The translations under genes and the position numbers were made by a program. From positions 2,232,001 through 2,296,000 of the forward strand of contig NZ_CP031716.1 in assembly GCF_001696605.3 (NCBI RefSeq): a DNA stretch of 64,000 nt, given 5' to 3'. This document shows positions 8,730 to 17,635 of this stretch, piece after piece. The first letter of the stretch is position 1. Every line of letters begins with the position of its first letter. This stretch comes from Acinetobacter wuhouensis. Lineage in GTDB: Bacteria > Pseudomonadota > Gammaproteobacteria > Pseudomonadales > Moraxellaceae. The notes under the pieces were generated by a model, which had not been told where the DNA came from, did not search any database, and saw only the letters and a list, made by a program, of their open reading frames with translations.

Positions 8730-9278
8730 TTAGCGTTGCTCAGAAATCAAAATTGCACGCGTATCAGGTTCTAAAGCTTCAAATATATGTGCTTGATCTG
8801 CAGGATAGGACATATAATCCCCCGCTTTTAAAGTTTCATAACTATTCGTTAAACCTACTTTGGCTGACCCTTGCATAATAATAATATGTTCTACACTACC
8901 CGTAGGATGTGGTTGACTACAGCGCGGTTCACCTGGCTGAGTCGTTAAAATGTAAATATCGCGTCTCGCATTGGGCGGGCAAGTCGCTAACAAAACAGCT
9001 TGATAATGTGCGACCTCAGAAGTAACCGAAGCTCCTTCTCCATAACGAATGACTTGTGCAGACTGAGTTTGTGTTTCTACTAATTTCGCAAAAGGAATAT
9101 TTAAGGCTACGCATAATGCCCATAAGGTTTCTAAACTTGGATTACCTTGTCCAGACTCAAGCTGTGAAAGCGTAGATTTGGCAACTCCTGCACGCCTAGC
9201 AACTTCTCCTAAAGATAATCCAGCATTTTTCCTTTCTCTCTGCAAATTTAATGCAATGGTTTCTATCGGTATCGACAT
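8730..9278 (-). CDS. XRE-family regulator with cupin sensor domain
   Basis: 182 residues. An N-terminal helix-turn-helix of the XRE/Cro type lies at about 12-66 (LGEVARRAGVAKSTLSQLES), and a C-terminal cupin_2 barrel at about 100-175 contains the PHPTGSVEH metal-type motif. HTH-cupin regulators usually sense a small molecule or amino acid and repress a neighbouring gene. It is divergent from azlCD, and the gap contains two copies of one inverted repeat, one of them covering the azlC -35. It therefore probably controls both itself and azlCD. The ligand is unknown; branched-chain amino acids would fit the neighbour. Confidence 0.88.
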   Translation of the reverse strand: MSIPIETIALNLQRERKNAGLSLGEVARRAGVAKSTLSQLESGQGNPSLETLWALCVALNIPFAKLVETQTQSAQVIRYGEGASVTSEVAHYQAVLLATCPPNARRDIYILTTQPGEPRCSQPHPTGSVEHIIIMQGSAKVGLTNSYETLKAGDYMSYPADQAHIFEALEPDTRAILISEQR

Positions 9279-9298
9279 TATTCTTCCAAAAAATACAA

Positions 9299-9318
9299 TC
9301 GTTCGATTTGACGAACAA
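9299..9318. promoter_or_regulatory. Putative operator 1 of the XRE/cupin regulator
   Basis: Inverted repeat GTTCG-N6-CGAAC at 9301-9316. The same arrangement recurs at 9348-9363 with one base changed. It overlaps the -35 of the predicted azlC promoter and lies about 20 bases upstream of the regulator ATG. Confidence 0.55.
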
Positions 9319-9336
9319 AAACAAACACTCTAATAT
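9308..9336 (+). promoter_or_regulatory. Predicted promoter of azlCD
   Basis: TTGACG at 9308-9313 and TAATAT at 9331-9336 are separated by 17 bases. Transcription would begin near 9343, between the two operator copies. A repressor bound to both would cover the -35 and the start of the transcript. Confidence 0.55.
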
Positions 9337-9345
9337 AAAAAACAC

Positions 9346-9365
9346 TTGTTTGATATAACGAACAA
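9346..9365. promoter_or_regulatory. Putative operator 2 of the XRE/cupin regulator
   Basis: GTTTG-N6-CGAAC at 9348-9363, extended by TT and AA to a 20-base imperfect palindrome. Its centre is 47 bases from that of operator 1. It lies just downstream of the predicted azlC transcription start. Confidence 0.55.
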
Positions 9366-9391
9366 TTCAACAAATAACTAGGTTGTGCCAG

Positions 9392-10054
9392 ATGAAGTAT
9401 AAAGAATTTATTAAATTACCCAAGCCCCTGATTAAATCAATTGCAATCATTTGTTTTGCAACTGCACTCATCGGTATGTCACTCGGTTCACTTGCTGTAA
9501 CGTACCATTTACCTATTTGGATACCACTACTACTTTCGAGTTTAGTTTTAGCTGGCGCTGCTGAATTTACCTTTATTGGCATGATTGCTTCTGGCAGTAG
9601 TCCTATTACGGCTGCCATAGCAGGTCTATTCATTAACTTACGTCATCTACCTTTTGGTTTAGCCATCCAGCATTTTATTGAAGATAATAAGTTCAAGTAC
9701 TTAGCAACACATATCATGAATGATGAAAGTGTATTATTCGGTTTAACGCAACCCACTGATGAGCTTAAACGGTGTGCTTATTGGTTATGTGGCATTGGAA
9801 TTTTATTCGCTTGGCCAATTGGTGTTTTAGCTGGCTACTTTGCTGGAAGTCATTTTGCTTATACAAAAATATTGGGAATAGACACCATTTTTCCAGTTGT
9901 ATTGTTTGCTCTAACCTTTAAGTCGCTAAAGCAAAAAGAGACTCGTCAATCAGCAATGCTTGGTGCTGTGATCAGCGTGGGTACAGTCCCATTTTTGCCT
10001 ACAGGTATTCCAATCTTAATGTCTCTTTTTGCTCTATTGGCAAGGAGAAAATAA
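9392..10054 (+). CDS. azlC: AzlC-family branched-chain amino acid exporter, large subunit
   Basis: Multi-span membrane protein of about 220 residues of the AzlC/YgaZ family, which exports branched-chain amino acids together with a small AzlD/YgaH partner. The conserved segment AGAAEFTFIGM and the following NLRHLPFG are the family signature. I chose the ATG at 9392, with AGG nine bases upstream; a TTG nine bases earlier is less likely. The azlD gene begins one base after the stop. Substrate specificity (Val, Ile, Leu or Met, as in relatives) is inferred. The divergent XRE/cupin gene is the likely repressor. Confidence 0.88.
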   Translation: MKYKEFIKLPKPLIKSIAIICFATALIGMSLGSLAVTYHLPIWIPLLLSSLVLAGAAEFTFIGMIASGSSPITAAIAGLFINLRHLPFGLAIQHFIEDNKFKYLATHIMNDESVLFGLTQPTDELKRCAYWLCGIGILFAWPIGVLAGYFAGSHFAYTKILGIDTIFPVVLFALTFKSLKQKETRQSAMLGAVISVGTVPFLPTGIPILMSLFALLARRK

Positions 10055-10055
10055 T

Positions 10056-10388
10056 ATGAATCAACACTTCATCATTTTTATTGGCATCATGATACTTGCT
10101 TTAGGCACTTATTTAATTCGATATTCTGGACTTGCCTTTCACCAATATTTCTCAATCAGTAAGCGACAAGAGCAGTTATTTAACGATGCAGCAACTACTT
10201 TACTTTTTTCTATTGCAGTATTAAGTACTTTTTTTGAAGGTCGCGTATTTACAGACTTTGCTAAAATTGCAGGTGTATTGGTTGCATTGTATTTGATCTG
10301 GAAGAACTATTCACTGATTAGTATTATTCTGATCGCAACATTGGTCACGACAATGTGTAGATTTATACAATTAAACTATAGCTATTAA
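10056..10388 (+). CDS. azlD: AzlD-family branched-chain amino acid exporter, small subunit
   Basis: A 110-residue protein with four hydrophobic segments, matching the AzlD/YgaH partner of AzlC. The family motif TYLIRYSGL appears near the N-terminus (about residues 17-25). The ATG at 10056 has a strong AAGGAG at 10042-10047 inside the end of azlC and starts one base after the azlC stop, so the pair is tightly coupled. A bidirectional terminator follows. Confidence 0.86.
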   Translation: MNQHFIIFIGIMILALGTYLIRYSGLAFHQYFSISKRQEQLFNDAATTLLFSIAVLSTFFEGRVFTDFAKIAGVLVALYLIWKNYSLISIILIATLVTTMCRFIQLNYSY

Positions 10389-10422
10389 ATTACAGCTTCT
10401 AAATTATGGCTTTTAAAAATGC

Positions 10423-10458
10423 AAAAAGCGCTTAACGATTACAGTTAAACGCTTTTTT
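10423..10458. terminator. Bidirectional terminator between azlD and lapA
   Basis: AAAAAGCG and TTAAC (10423-10436) pair with GTTAA and CGCTTTTT (10444-10458), with single-base interruptions on each side and a 7-base loop. A run on the left, T run on the right; it serves both convergent transcripts. Confidence 0.8.
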
Positions 10459-10468
10459 AGCATACAGA

Positions 10469-10834
10469 TTAAAGAGGATTAGAATTCTTACTTTCAGGTT
10501 GAATATCTAACACCGTCTTTTCATGACGTGCATTTGCAGCGGCTTCAGCGGCAGCCAACTGTGCAGTCTGAATTTGTTCTTTACGGAGATGATCAATATC
10601 TTTTCGTAAACGTTTAATTTCCCATGCATTTTGAAAAACACGGAAAATTTGTACACCTAACAATAATCCCAAAACAATTCCTAGGACTAAAGTTAATAAA
10701 AGCAATAATCCCAAACGCATTGCTGGTACTTGAGTAAACAATAGATCTACTGGCAGTTCAGCTGGATTTTGTAGGACTAATGCTAAAGCATAGCCAAAGA
10801 TTACTAAAAGTAATGCAACTAAGAAATAGCGCAT
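10469..10834 (-). CDS. lapA: LapA-domain (DUF1049) inner-membrane protein
   Basis: About 121 residues: an N-terminal membrane segment (about 3-20), a second at about 40-65, then a charged coiled-coil-like tail (about 70-105) facing the cytoplasm. This is the LapA layout; in E. coli LapA acts with LapB in controlling LPS synthesis through LpxC turnover. No lapB gene follows here. I chose the ATG at 10834 because GGGG lies five bases upstream; a GTG at 10840 would overlap that SD. It follows ihfB closely in the rpsA-ihfB-lapA order common in gammaproteobacteria. Confidence 0.8.
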   Translation of the reverse strand: MRYFLVALLLVIFGYALALVLQNPAELPVDLLFTQVPAMRLGLLLLLTLVLGIVLGLLLGVQIFRVFQNAWEIKRLRKDIDHLRKEQIQTAQLAAAEAAANARHEKTVLDIQPESKNSNPL

Positions 10835-10856
10835 AATCACCCCATTCGAATTTTAC

Positions 10857-11159
10857 TTATTGTGCAGATTCGTTTACTGCATCACGTAGTGCTTTACCTG
10901 GTTTAAAGTGAGGTACAGCCTTTGCTGCAACTTCAACTGATTTACCAGTTTTAGGGTTACGACCTACACGTGGTTCACGGTGGTGTAATGCAAAGCTACC
11001 AAATCCACGGATTTCAATACGATCATCAGCAGATAATGATGCAATCATTTGATCGATCATTATTTTAACAGCTTCTTCGACTAAAGGCTCTGCTAAATGC
11101 GGGTTTTTTAGAGCAATTCTTTCTATTAAGTCAGACTTATTAAGTGCTTCAGTTGTCAT
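10857..11159 (-). CDS. ihfB: Integration host factor subunit beta
   Basis: DNA-bending nucleoid protein of 100 residues that pairs with IhfA. The HU/IHF signature is plain: [22 protein letters not shown] at about 49-70, with the intercalating proline in the PRVGRNP arm. Length is standard. It lies downstream of rpsA, the usual position in gammaproteobacteria, but a terminator-like hairpin separates the two, so it may also have its own promoter. Confidence 0.95.
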   Translation of the reverse strand: MTTEALNKSDLIERIALKNPHLAEPLVEEAVKIMIDQMIASLSADDRIEIRGFGSFALHHREPRVGRNPKTGKSVEVAAKAVPHFKPGKALRDAVNESAQ

Positions 11160-11221
11160 TTAAGACCTCATTAATTTTAATGCTATTTGACATACACTAG
11201 ATAATATCCTTTTTAAATACA

Positions 11222-11259
11222 AAAAGGTAGCGCAGTCATCATATACTACGCTACCTTTT
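11222..11259 (-). terminator. Terminator or attenuator between rpsA and ihfB
   Basis: An 11-bp perfect stem, AAAAGGTAGCG (11222-11232) with CGCTACCTTTT (11249-11259), loop of 16 bases. On the minus strand it gives a T run after rpsA. Since ihfB follows in the same direction it may only partly stop transcription. Confidence 0.75.
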
Positions 11260-11318
11260 ACAGTATTTGAATAAAAAATATTAATTAATTACATTAAATA
11301 ATACTTCTTAACAATAAC

Positions 11319-12995
11319 TTAGTGGTTCATTTGAGCTTTAATCAAATCACCAATAGTCTTAGGACCATTGTCTTGACCGTTTGTAGCAACTTTAAGGTTA
11401 GCTACAGCTTCTTTCTCTTCAGCTTCGTCTTTCGCTTTGATCGACAAGTTGATAGAGCGTGATTTACGATCTACGTTGATGATTTTCGCTTCAACTTCTT
11501 GACCAACTTCTAAGAATTTAGTTGCATCTTCAACGCGGTCGCGGTTGATTTCAGACGCTTTCAAAGAAGCTTCAACTTCGTCAGCTAACTTAATCGTTGC
11601 GCCTTTAGCGTCAACTGCAGTTACTGTACCTTTAACCAACGCACCGCGTTCGTTAGCAGCTAAGAAGTCATTGAACGGATCGCTGTTCATTTGTTTGATA
11701 CCAAGGCTGATACGGTTGCCTTCAGCGTCAACAGACAAGATAACCGCTTCAACAGTGTCACCTTTCTTGTAACGACGAATTGCTTCTTCGCCTTGTTCGT
11801 TCCAAGAAATATCAGACAAGTGAACTAGACCATCGATACCACCTGGTAAACCGATGAAGATACCAAAGTCAGTGATTGACTTGATCGTACCAGAAACTTT
11901 TTCACCTTTGTCGTGAGCTTTAGAGAACTCTTCCCATGGGTTAGCACGAGTTTGCTTAATACCAAGAGAAATACGACGACGTTCTTCATCAACTTCAAGA
12001 ACCATAACATCAACTTCGTCACCGATCTGAACAACTTTAGATGGGTGGATGTTTTTGTTAGTGTGATCCATTTCAGAAACGTGTACTAAACCTTCAACGC
12101 CTTCAGCGATTTCAGCGAAACAACCGTAGTCAGTTAAGTTCGTTACACGCGCTTTAACGATAGAACCTTTAGGGTAACGGTTCATGATCGCTAACCATGG
12201 ATCTTCGCCAAGTTGTTTAAGACCTAGTGAAACACGGTTACGTTCTTTGTCAAATTTAAGTACTTTAACAGTAACTTCTTGACCCACTTCAACAACTTCT
12301 GAAGGGTGTTTGATGCGTTTCCAAGCCATATCTGTGATATGTAGAAGACCATCAATACCGCCAAGGTCAACGAATGCACCGTAATCAGTAAGATTTTTGA
12401 TAGTACCAGTAACTGTTTGACCTTCTTCCAATTGAGAAAGAAGCGCTTCACGGTCAGCTGAAGATTCAGCTTCCATAACAGCACGACGAGATACAACAAC
12501 GTTGTTACGTTTAGCATCAAGTTTGATTACTTTGAATTCTAACTCTTTACCTTCAAGGTGAGTTGTATCACGGATAGGACGAGTGTCTACCAATGAACCC
12601 GGTAAGAATGCACGAACTGGACCGATGTCAACAGTGAAACCGCCTTTAACCTTACCAGAGATAACACCAGTAACGATTTCGCCGTCTTCAAAGATTTTTT
12701 CAAGTTTAGTCCAAGTTTCAGCACGTTTTGCTTTTTCACGTGATAAAACTGTTTGACCCATACCGTTGTCAAGCGCTTCAACAACAACATCAACTTCGTC
12801 ACCAACGTTTACTTCAAGTTCACGTTGTTCGTTTAGGAATTCTGAGCGTGCAACAACACCTTCAGATTTAAGGCCAGTGTCAACAGTAACCCAGTCAGAG
12901 TCGATGCTAACAACGATACCTTTAATAACGGCACCTTTGTCGATATTGAGAGTTGATTCGCTTTCTTCAAAGAGGGCTGCAAAAGATTCGGTCAT
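11319..12995 (-). CDS. rpsA: 30S ribosomal protein S1
   Basis: 558-residue S1 with six successive S1/OB RNA-binding repeats of about 75-85 residues. The linking phrases recur, such as [16 protein letters not shown] and [16 protein letters not shown]. The first two repeats bind the ribosome; the later ones hold mRNA for initiation. Length equals the E. coli protein. Only AGG with 7-base spacing precedes the ATG, consistent with the known weak SD of rpsA genes, which are autoregulated at translation. The roughly 128-base leader after cmk contains small inverted repeats that could take part in this. The cmk-rpsA order is conserved. Confidence 0.97.
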   Translation of the reverse strand: MTESFAALFEESESTLNIDKGAVIKGIVVSIDSDWVTVDTGLKSEGVVARSEFLNEQRELEVNVGDEVDVVVEALDNGMGQTVLSREKAKRAETWTKLEKIFEDGEIVTGVISGKVKGGFTVDIGPVRAFLPGSLVDTRPIRDTTHLEGKELEFKVIKLDAKRNNVVVSRRAVMEAESSADREALLSQLEEGQTVTGTIKNLTDYGAFVDLGGIDGLLHITDMAWKRIKHPSEVVEVGQEVTVKVLKFDKERNRVSLGLKQLGEDPWLAIMNRYPKGSIVKARVTNLTDYGCFAEIAEGVEGLVHVSEMDHTNKNIHPSKVVQIGDEVDVMVLEVDEERRRISLGIKQTRANPWEEFSKAHDKGEKVSGTIKSITDFGIFIGLPGGIDGLVHLSDISWNEQGEEAIRRYKKGDTVEAVILSVDAEGNRISLGIKQMNSDPFNDFLAANERGALVKGTVTAVDAKGATIKLADEVEASLKASEINRDRVEDATKFLEVGQEVEAKIINVDRKSRSINLSIKAKDEAEEKEAVANLKVATNGQDNGPKTIGDLIKAQMNH

Positions 12996-13123
12996 GATAT
13001 ACCTAGTAAAGTCAGCGGTCTTGGATCAGACAAGGCCGGTTTAGTTAAGCATCTACATAGTCCATATAAAACTGATCAAGCTATGCTTTTGCTGATTTTA
13101 AATAAAATTTAAAACAAAAATAG

Positions 13124-13813
13124 TTATTTAGCTAAGTGTGCATCGACATAATCAGTCATCAGTTTAAACACTTCATCAATGTTCAATTCAGAACTATCAA
13201 TGATATAAGCATCTGCTGCTGGCTTGAGTGGCGCGACTGTGCGCTCCATATCTCGCTTATCTCGAGCTTGTATATTCGCTAAAATGTCGCCTATTTTAAC
13301 ATCCAGCCCCATCCCCTGCAACTGTTTTACACGGCGTTCGGCACGTGACTCTGCTGAAGCTGTCAGATAAATTTTAGCTTGTGCTTGAGGAAAAATAGAA
13401 GTTGCCATATCACGACCATCTGCAACCAAGCCAGGCGCTTGTGCAAATGCATGCTGACGATCAACCAAAGCTGCTCTAAGTGCAGGGATTGCAGCGACTT
13501 TTGAAGCAAACTCACCCACTCTTTCGGTACGAATCGTTTGCGTCACATCTTCACCATCGAGCAAAATTGTAGTTCCGCTTTCGGTGCTTTTAAATACGAT
13601 GTCTAAATTTGTTGCAATTGTAACGCCTTGTTGAAGCACAGACTCATCGTCTAATGTATCCAATAAGCCTTTTTGATGTAATGACAACCCAAGCAAGCGA
13701 TACAAAGCGCCTGAATCTAAAAGATGAAATTGATAATGGCTTGCAAGTTTCGCTGCAAGTGTACCCTTACCTGAACCACTTGGCCCATCAATTGTGATAA
13801 TTTGAATTGTCAT
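13124..13813 (-). CDS. cmk: Cytidylate kinase
   Basis: Phosphorylates CMP and dCMP with ATP. It is 229 residues long with the P-loop GPSGSGKGT at about 10-18, the substrate-binding DGRDMAT at about 138-144, and a lid rich in Arg ([12 protein letters not shown]). Length and motifs are standard. It lies directly upstream of rpsA, as in E. coli and Pseudomonas. The SRPBCC gene ends 11 bases upstream in the same direction. Confidence 0.95.
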   Translation of the reverse strand: MTIQIITIDGPSGSGKGTLAAKLASHYQFHLLDSGALYRLLGLSLHQKGLLDTLDDESVLQQGVTIATNLDIVFKSTESGTTILLDGEDVTQTIRTERVGEFASKVAAIPALRAALVDRQHAFAQAPGLVADGRDMATSIFPQAQAKIYLTASAESRAERRVKQLQGMGLDVKIGDILANIQARDKRDMERTVAPLKPAADAYIIDSSELNIDEVFKLMTDYVDAHLAK

Positions 13814-13824
13814 TGAATTTCCAA

Positions 13825-14256
13825 TTAAACCGTCTTAGCAAGTTTCTTAAAGCCAAGTGTAATCGCTAGTTTAAGCTGTGCAAGTATTAATTTGCTTACA
13901 AATAGTGCGCGTGCTTGTAATTCGATCGTATAATCGACACGTGTTTTGTTCGGTGCAAGCTCAGTAAATTCAATAATACCAATATGATGCTTAATCAATG
14001 GGTTCTTAATGAGCTTATATTCAATGCGCTTATTTACATCTAAAAGTGTGATTTCTTCTTGAAGTGGCTTAATCGGCCCCAAGCCCATACGACGCACTGA
14101 GCCCAAACCATCCGGACGTTCTGGATCAGCCGAATCTTTAACACGTACCACTTGAATTGGCGCAAAAGCAACATTATAAGTTGCATGTTTAGATAACAAA
14201 TCAAAGACTTGATCAATTGGTGCATTAAACTCTTGTTTTACTTGAATCGAATTCAT
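13825..14256 (-). CDS. SRPBCC-family protein
   Basis: A 143-residue single-domain protein with the START/polyketide-cyclase-like pattern: an N-terminal strand with a helix ([18 protein letters not shown]), a central beta sheet ending in TRVDYTIEL, and a long C-terminal helix. Such proteins bind hydrophobic ligands, but the ligand cannot be told. No signal peptide. It lies between tadA and cmk in the same direction and may be co-transcribed with cmk. Confidence 0.75.
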   Translation of the reverse strand: MNSIQVKQEFNAPIDQVFDLLSKHATYNVAFAPIQVVRVKDSADPERPDGLGSVRRMGLGPIKPLQEEITLLDVNKRIEYKLIKNPLIKHHIGIIEFTELAPNKTRVDYTIELQARALFVSKLILAQLKLAITLGFKKLAKTV

Positions 14257-14363
14257 TTTTTAATACCCTTAATTTTTAAGCTTTAAAATTACAAATCATA
14301 AAAGCATTCTTGTGAAACATTTTTGACAATACATATTGTCAATAAAATCATCTGTATTCTAGT

Positions 14364-14906
14364 TCATTTTTGAATCAGATTAAATTGCATTTGTTGCTTC
14401 TTCATCTGTTTTTTTTGTTCACGACGCATTTTAAAAAAATCTGAAAGTTGGCTTGAACATTGTTCATTTAAACATCCACCTTCAAATTGAAAAATATGAT
14501 TGTAATAACCTGTATCCAATAATTGACGACTACTGACCAATGAACCCGCCTTGGGTTCAAGTGCACCAAAAACCACACGTTTGATACGCGCATGAATCAA
14601 AGCACCAACACACATCGTGCACGGTTCTAAAGTCACATATAAGGTTGCATCATCAGGCAAACGATAATTTTCAATATTTTGGCATGTATTGCGGATTGCT
14701 TGAATCTCAGCATGTGCTGTTGGATCATGCTGACAAATCGGTTGATTAAAGCCCTGTCCGATCACTTTATTTTGACTGACTATGATTGCACCTACAGGAA
14801 TCTCCCCCATAGAAGCAGCAAATGCAGCTTGCTCGAAAGCTAGCTGCATCCATTGTTCATCAATTTGCTTTTGTTGATCTTGCGAATCAAACTCTTGTTC
14901 AGACAT
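14364..14906 (-). CDS. tadA: tRNA adenosine(34) deaminase
   Basis: Converts A34 to inosine in the tRNA-Arg anticodon. The zinc-deaminase motifs are present: HAEIQAI (catalytic His and Glu) at about 65-71 and PCTMC (two zinc cysteines) at about 95-99. It is 180 residues, slightly longer than E. coli TadA, with an acidic and Gln-rich N-terminal extension and a basic C-terminal tail (KMRREQKKQMKKQQ). Six bases separate it from the upstream enoyl-CoA hydratase-family gene, so they are probably in one operon with ung. Confidence 0.92.
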   Translation of the reverse strand: MSEQEFDSQDQQKQIDEQWMQLAFEQAAFAASMGEIPVGAIIVSQNKVIGQGFNQPICQHDPTAHAEIQAIRNTCQNIENYRLPDDATLYVTLEPCTMCVGALIHARIKRVVFGALEPKAGSLVSSRQLLDTGYYNHIFQFEGGCLNEQCSSQLSDFFKMRREQKKQMKKQQMQFNLIQK

Positions 14907-14911
14907 ATCGC

Positions 14912-16033
14912 CTAGATAACACCGTATTGACGAAGTAATTCATTCCAACTTTCAATCGTTGTTACAGGAGGATTTTTCGCAAGAATACCTGCTAAAGTGA
15001 GTGTTTCAACTTTATCCCATTCAGGAGATAGATCTTTATCAACCAAACGTGCACGAACACCCTCAACAAAATCAGGATGACGAATTTTCCAATCAGAAAT
15101 TTGACGTTCTAATTCAAACACTTCAGCCCATGAGTGTACTTGACGCCCCCATTGCCATAACAACCAAGTGATTGCCGCAGTACTCGGTGAACCTTTTTGT
15201 AAATTTTCACTTGCTTGACGTAACCAGTCACTACGCGCATCACTTAAACCAATAATGGCTTCATAATCGTGTTCAAAATTAACACCACGACAAACACTGT
15301 GAATCACATCCAAAGAGTTTTGTAATGGTCCCGGCGATACTGGTCGGTGCATACCATTCAAAGTATCATCCAAAGCACGGAAGTCTCCAGCTGGATAATG
15401 CCCCCAATCAATATCTAACAACTTTTGTAAAACAGTATCACGCTGTGCATCACAAATATGCGTCGCCCAACCAATTCCATAACCGCCTGCAGCAGTCATG
15501 ATTGAACCCGTTAATCCGGTAAATAAGCCAATCGGACCACGATCTGCTAAGAAGCGTGTTGCACCAACATCTGGATAAAGACCAATATTCACTTCGGGCA
15601 TAGCCAAACGAGAATAAGGTGTAACTAAACGGAACGGTGCAGCCATGAATAGCCCTAATCCACCGCCCATCACATAACCTTCACCCCATACGACGATTGG
15701 TTTTGCATAATTATGCAATAACAGATCTAAATCATATTCTGTAGTAAAGAACTTATTGGCTGTTTCAACTTCATTATTGATCACCAATTGGCGAAGCTTA
15801 CGTACATCCCCGCCTGCACAAAATGCTTTTGGTGTGGTTGAATCTAACCAAATTGCTTTGACCGTATCATCATGATGAAAATCCTCAAACAGTTTCAGCA
15901 ACGCTGCAACAATAGATTCATCAAGTGCATGAAGCGACTTAGGACGATTTAAGCGAATGATTCGCCATCCATTGTTCGCTTCTTCAATAATCAGATCTGG
16001 GTGATAGTCATTTGTATCGGGAGAATTTGTCAT
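14912..16033 (-). CDS. Enoyl-CoA hydratase/isomerase family protein (3-hydroxyisobutyryl-CoA hydrolase-like)
   Basis: A 373-residue crotonase-fold protein. FCAGGDV (about 71-77) is the first oxyanion-hole segment, MGGGLGL (about 121-127) the second, and [14 protein letters not shown] (about 145-158) carries the catalytic Glu and Asp expected of 3-hydroxyisobutyryl-CoA hydrolase. The length, about 100 residues more than plain enoyl-CoA hydratases, also fits that subgroup, which acts in valine breakdown. No other valine catabolic gene is nearby, so the function is inferred. Its first four bases overlap the end of ung (ATGA-type), giving translational coupling. Confidence 0.8.
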   Translation of the reverse strand: MTNSPDTNDYHPDLIIEEANNGWRIIRLNRPKSLHALDESIVAALLKLFEDFHHDDTVKAIWLDSTTPKAFCAGGDVRKLRQLVINNEVETANKFFTTEYDLDLLLHNYAKPIVVWGEGYVMGGGLGLFMAAPFRLVTPYSRLAMPEVNIGLYPDVGATRFLADRGPIGLFTGLTGSIMTAAGGYGIGWATHICDAQRDTVLQKLLDIDWGHYPAGDFRALDDTLNGMHRPVSPGPLQNSLDVIHSVCRGVNFEHDYEAIIGLSDARSDWLRQASENLQKGSPSTAAITWLLWQWGRQVHSWAEVFELERQISDWKIRHPDFVEGVRARLVDKDLSPEWDKVETLTLAGILAKNPPVTTIESWNELLRQYGVI

Positions 16034-16743
16034 GCGTCCAGCTGCCAGTCAATCGGCTCAATGCCATTTTGTTTAAGGTAATTATTCGTTTTCGAAAAAA
16101 CTTTACAACCAAAGAAACCACCACGGTTTGCTGCTAAAGGAGATGGGTGTGCAGCTTTTAAAACCAGATGTTTAGTTTGATCAATGCGTTGTCCCTTTTT
16201 CTGAGCATAAGCACCCCAAAGTATAAATACAATATGCTCTTTACGCTCATTCAACACATCAATCACATAGTCAGTAAAATCTTCCCAACCACGTTTTTGA
16301 TGTGAAGTCGGTTGCCCTGCCTCAACAGTTAAAACACTATTCAGCAAAAGCACGCCTTGTTGTGCCCACTTGGTCAAATCACCATGACGAGACACAGGAA
16401 CACCTAGATCAGTGTTCAATTCATGAAAGATATTACGCAATGATGGAGGTAATGCAAGCCCTCTTTGCACAGAAAAACTCAAACCATGCGCTTGATCAGG
16501 TCCATGATAAGGGTCTTGACCCAAAATCACGACTTTCACATGGTTTAGTGGCGTGGTATCTAATGCATTAAAAATAAGTGAACTCGGTGGATAGATCGTC
16601 TTATTTGCATTTTTTTCTTCAAGCAAAAAAGATCGCAAAGCATCCATCTTTTGACCCAGTAAAAACTCAGCCAATTCATTTTTCCAACTTTGATCTAACC
16701 GAACTTGATTTAATTTTGTTTGTTCAGGTTCAGACAACTGCAT
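16030..16743 (-). CDS. ung: Uracil-DNA glycosylase
   Basis: Family-1 uracil-DNA glycosylase that removes uracil from DNA as the first step of base excision repair. The water-activating motif GQDPYHG (about 75-81) and the minor-groove loop [10 protein letters not shown] (about 200-209) are intact, as is the intermediate VEAGQPTSH. Length 237 is typical. It is followed by the crotonase-family gene with a 4-base overlap. Confidence 0.96.
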   Translation of the reverse strand: MQLSEPEQTKLNQVRLDQSWKNELAEFLLGQKMDALRSFLLEEKNANKTIYPPSSLIFNALDTTPLNHVKVVILGQDPYHGPDQAHGLSFSVQRGLALPPSLRNIFHELNTDLGVPVSRHGDLTKWAQQGVLLLNSVLTVEAGQPTSHQKRGWEDFTDYVIDVLNERKEHIVFILWGAYAQKKGQRIDQTKHLVLKAAHPSPLAANRGGFFGCKVFSKTNNYLKQNGIEPIDWQLDA

Positions 16744-16815
16744 TAACTTTCATCCTAAATTTCTACATCCAATAAAACATATACAATATTTGTGAATTTA
16801 CGCAGAATTCACAAA

Positions 16816-17412
16816 TTAAATTTTAACTTGCAAATCCACTTCAGGGTTTTGAAATTGAATACCTTGTTTCAATTTTTCATACATCTCTGAATCAGACCAT
16901 TCTGCTTGAACTTGTTCAGAGAAAATAATTTGATCTAAGCTCAACAACCCCATTTGCTCATTTTCAATATCTTCAATAAAGCTTTGCGCATAACCTGTAT
17001 CCGTTTCATGCACAATTACAGAATAGACTTCAACATCGCCTTCACCATTTTGGGTAATGGTTGATTTGAGGACTTGTTGCGCTAAATAGAAGAAAACACG
17101 CGAAAATTGTTCTGCCGATGGTGAAACAGGTAAAGCCACCCAACGCGCACTAAACGTTTTACACGCTTGAATATATTCAGGGTTATCATCTTGCCAAAAG
17201 CAAATTGCATGATCAAAACTGTCAAAAATTTCTTTAATCACACCTTTCAACAGACCAAAGTCATACACCATTTGACCATGATCAAGTTTTGAAGCTTTGA
17301 GCAATAATTCAACTTTATAGCTATGCCCGTGGATAGATCGTTTGCAACGATCTGACGTGCAATTCCGCACGATATGTGCATTTTCAAACTTAAATAACTT
17401 ACGAATTAACAT
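16816..17412 (-). CDS. 6-carboxytetrahydropterin synthase-like protein (QueD/PTPS family)
   Basis: A 198-residue PTPS-fold protein. The zinc histidines can be read as His13 (ENAH) and His28/His30 (HGH). The nearby cysteines are Cys18 and Cys23, so the catalytic-type Cys stands four residues before HGH where E. coli QueD has three. It is also about 75 residues longer than E. coli QueD, with a C-terminal acidic extension. Standard QueD makes 6-carboxytetrahydropterin for queuosine and 7-deazapurines; whether this longer form does the same is uncertain. No other queuosine gene is in the window. Confidence 0.7.
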   Translation of the reverse strand: MLIRKLFKFENAHIVRNCTSDRCKRSIHGHSYKVELLLKASKLDHGQMVYDFGLLKGVIKEIFDSFDHAICFWQDDNPEYIQACKTFSARWVALPVSPSAEQFSRVFFYLAQQVLKSTITQNGEGDVEVYSVIVHETDTGYAQSFIEDIENEQMGLLSLDQIIFSEQVQAEWSDSEMYEKLKQGIQFQNPEVDLQVKI

Positions 17413-17635
17413 GAGCCAAATTTTATAAACAAATCGGTAATTAATTTCGATTATAAAGCAAAACTCAATTCCTGAGCATTAAATTTAGCGTTCAATGCAA
17501 TAGGCAAAAAGGATAATTCGATTTTCAGTTTAATTTGAGTCTATTTAATGCTAAAAGTAAAATAAACCTACCTTTCTACAACCCTGCATTAATAAATATA
17601 TTCTATATAAATTCAAATATTTACATGGATTTTAT

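Noticed and set aside
12732..12747. parS-like 16-mer (TTTTTCACGTGATAAA)
   Set aside because: Thirteen of 16 positions fit the parS consensus, but it lies inside rpsA coding sequence, far from parAB, and the arms are imperfect. Probably chance; ChIP of ParB would decide.
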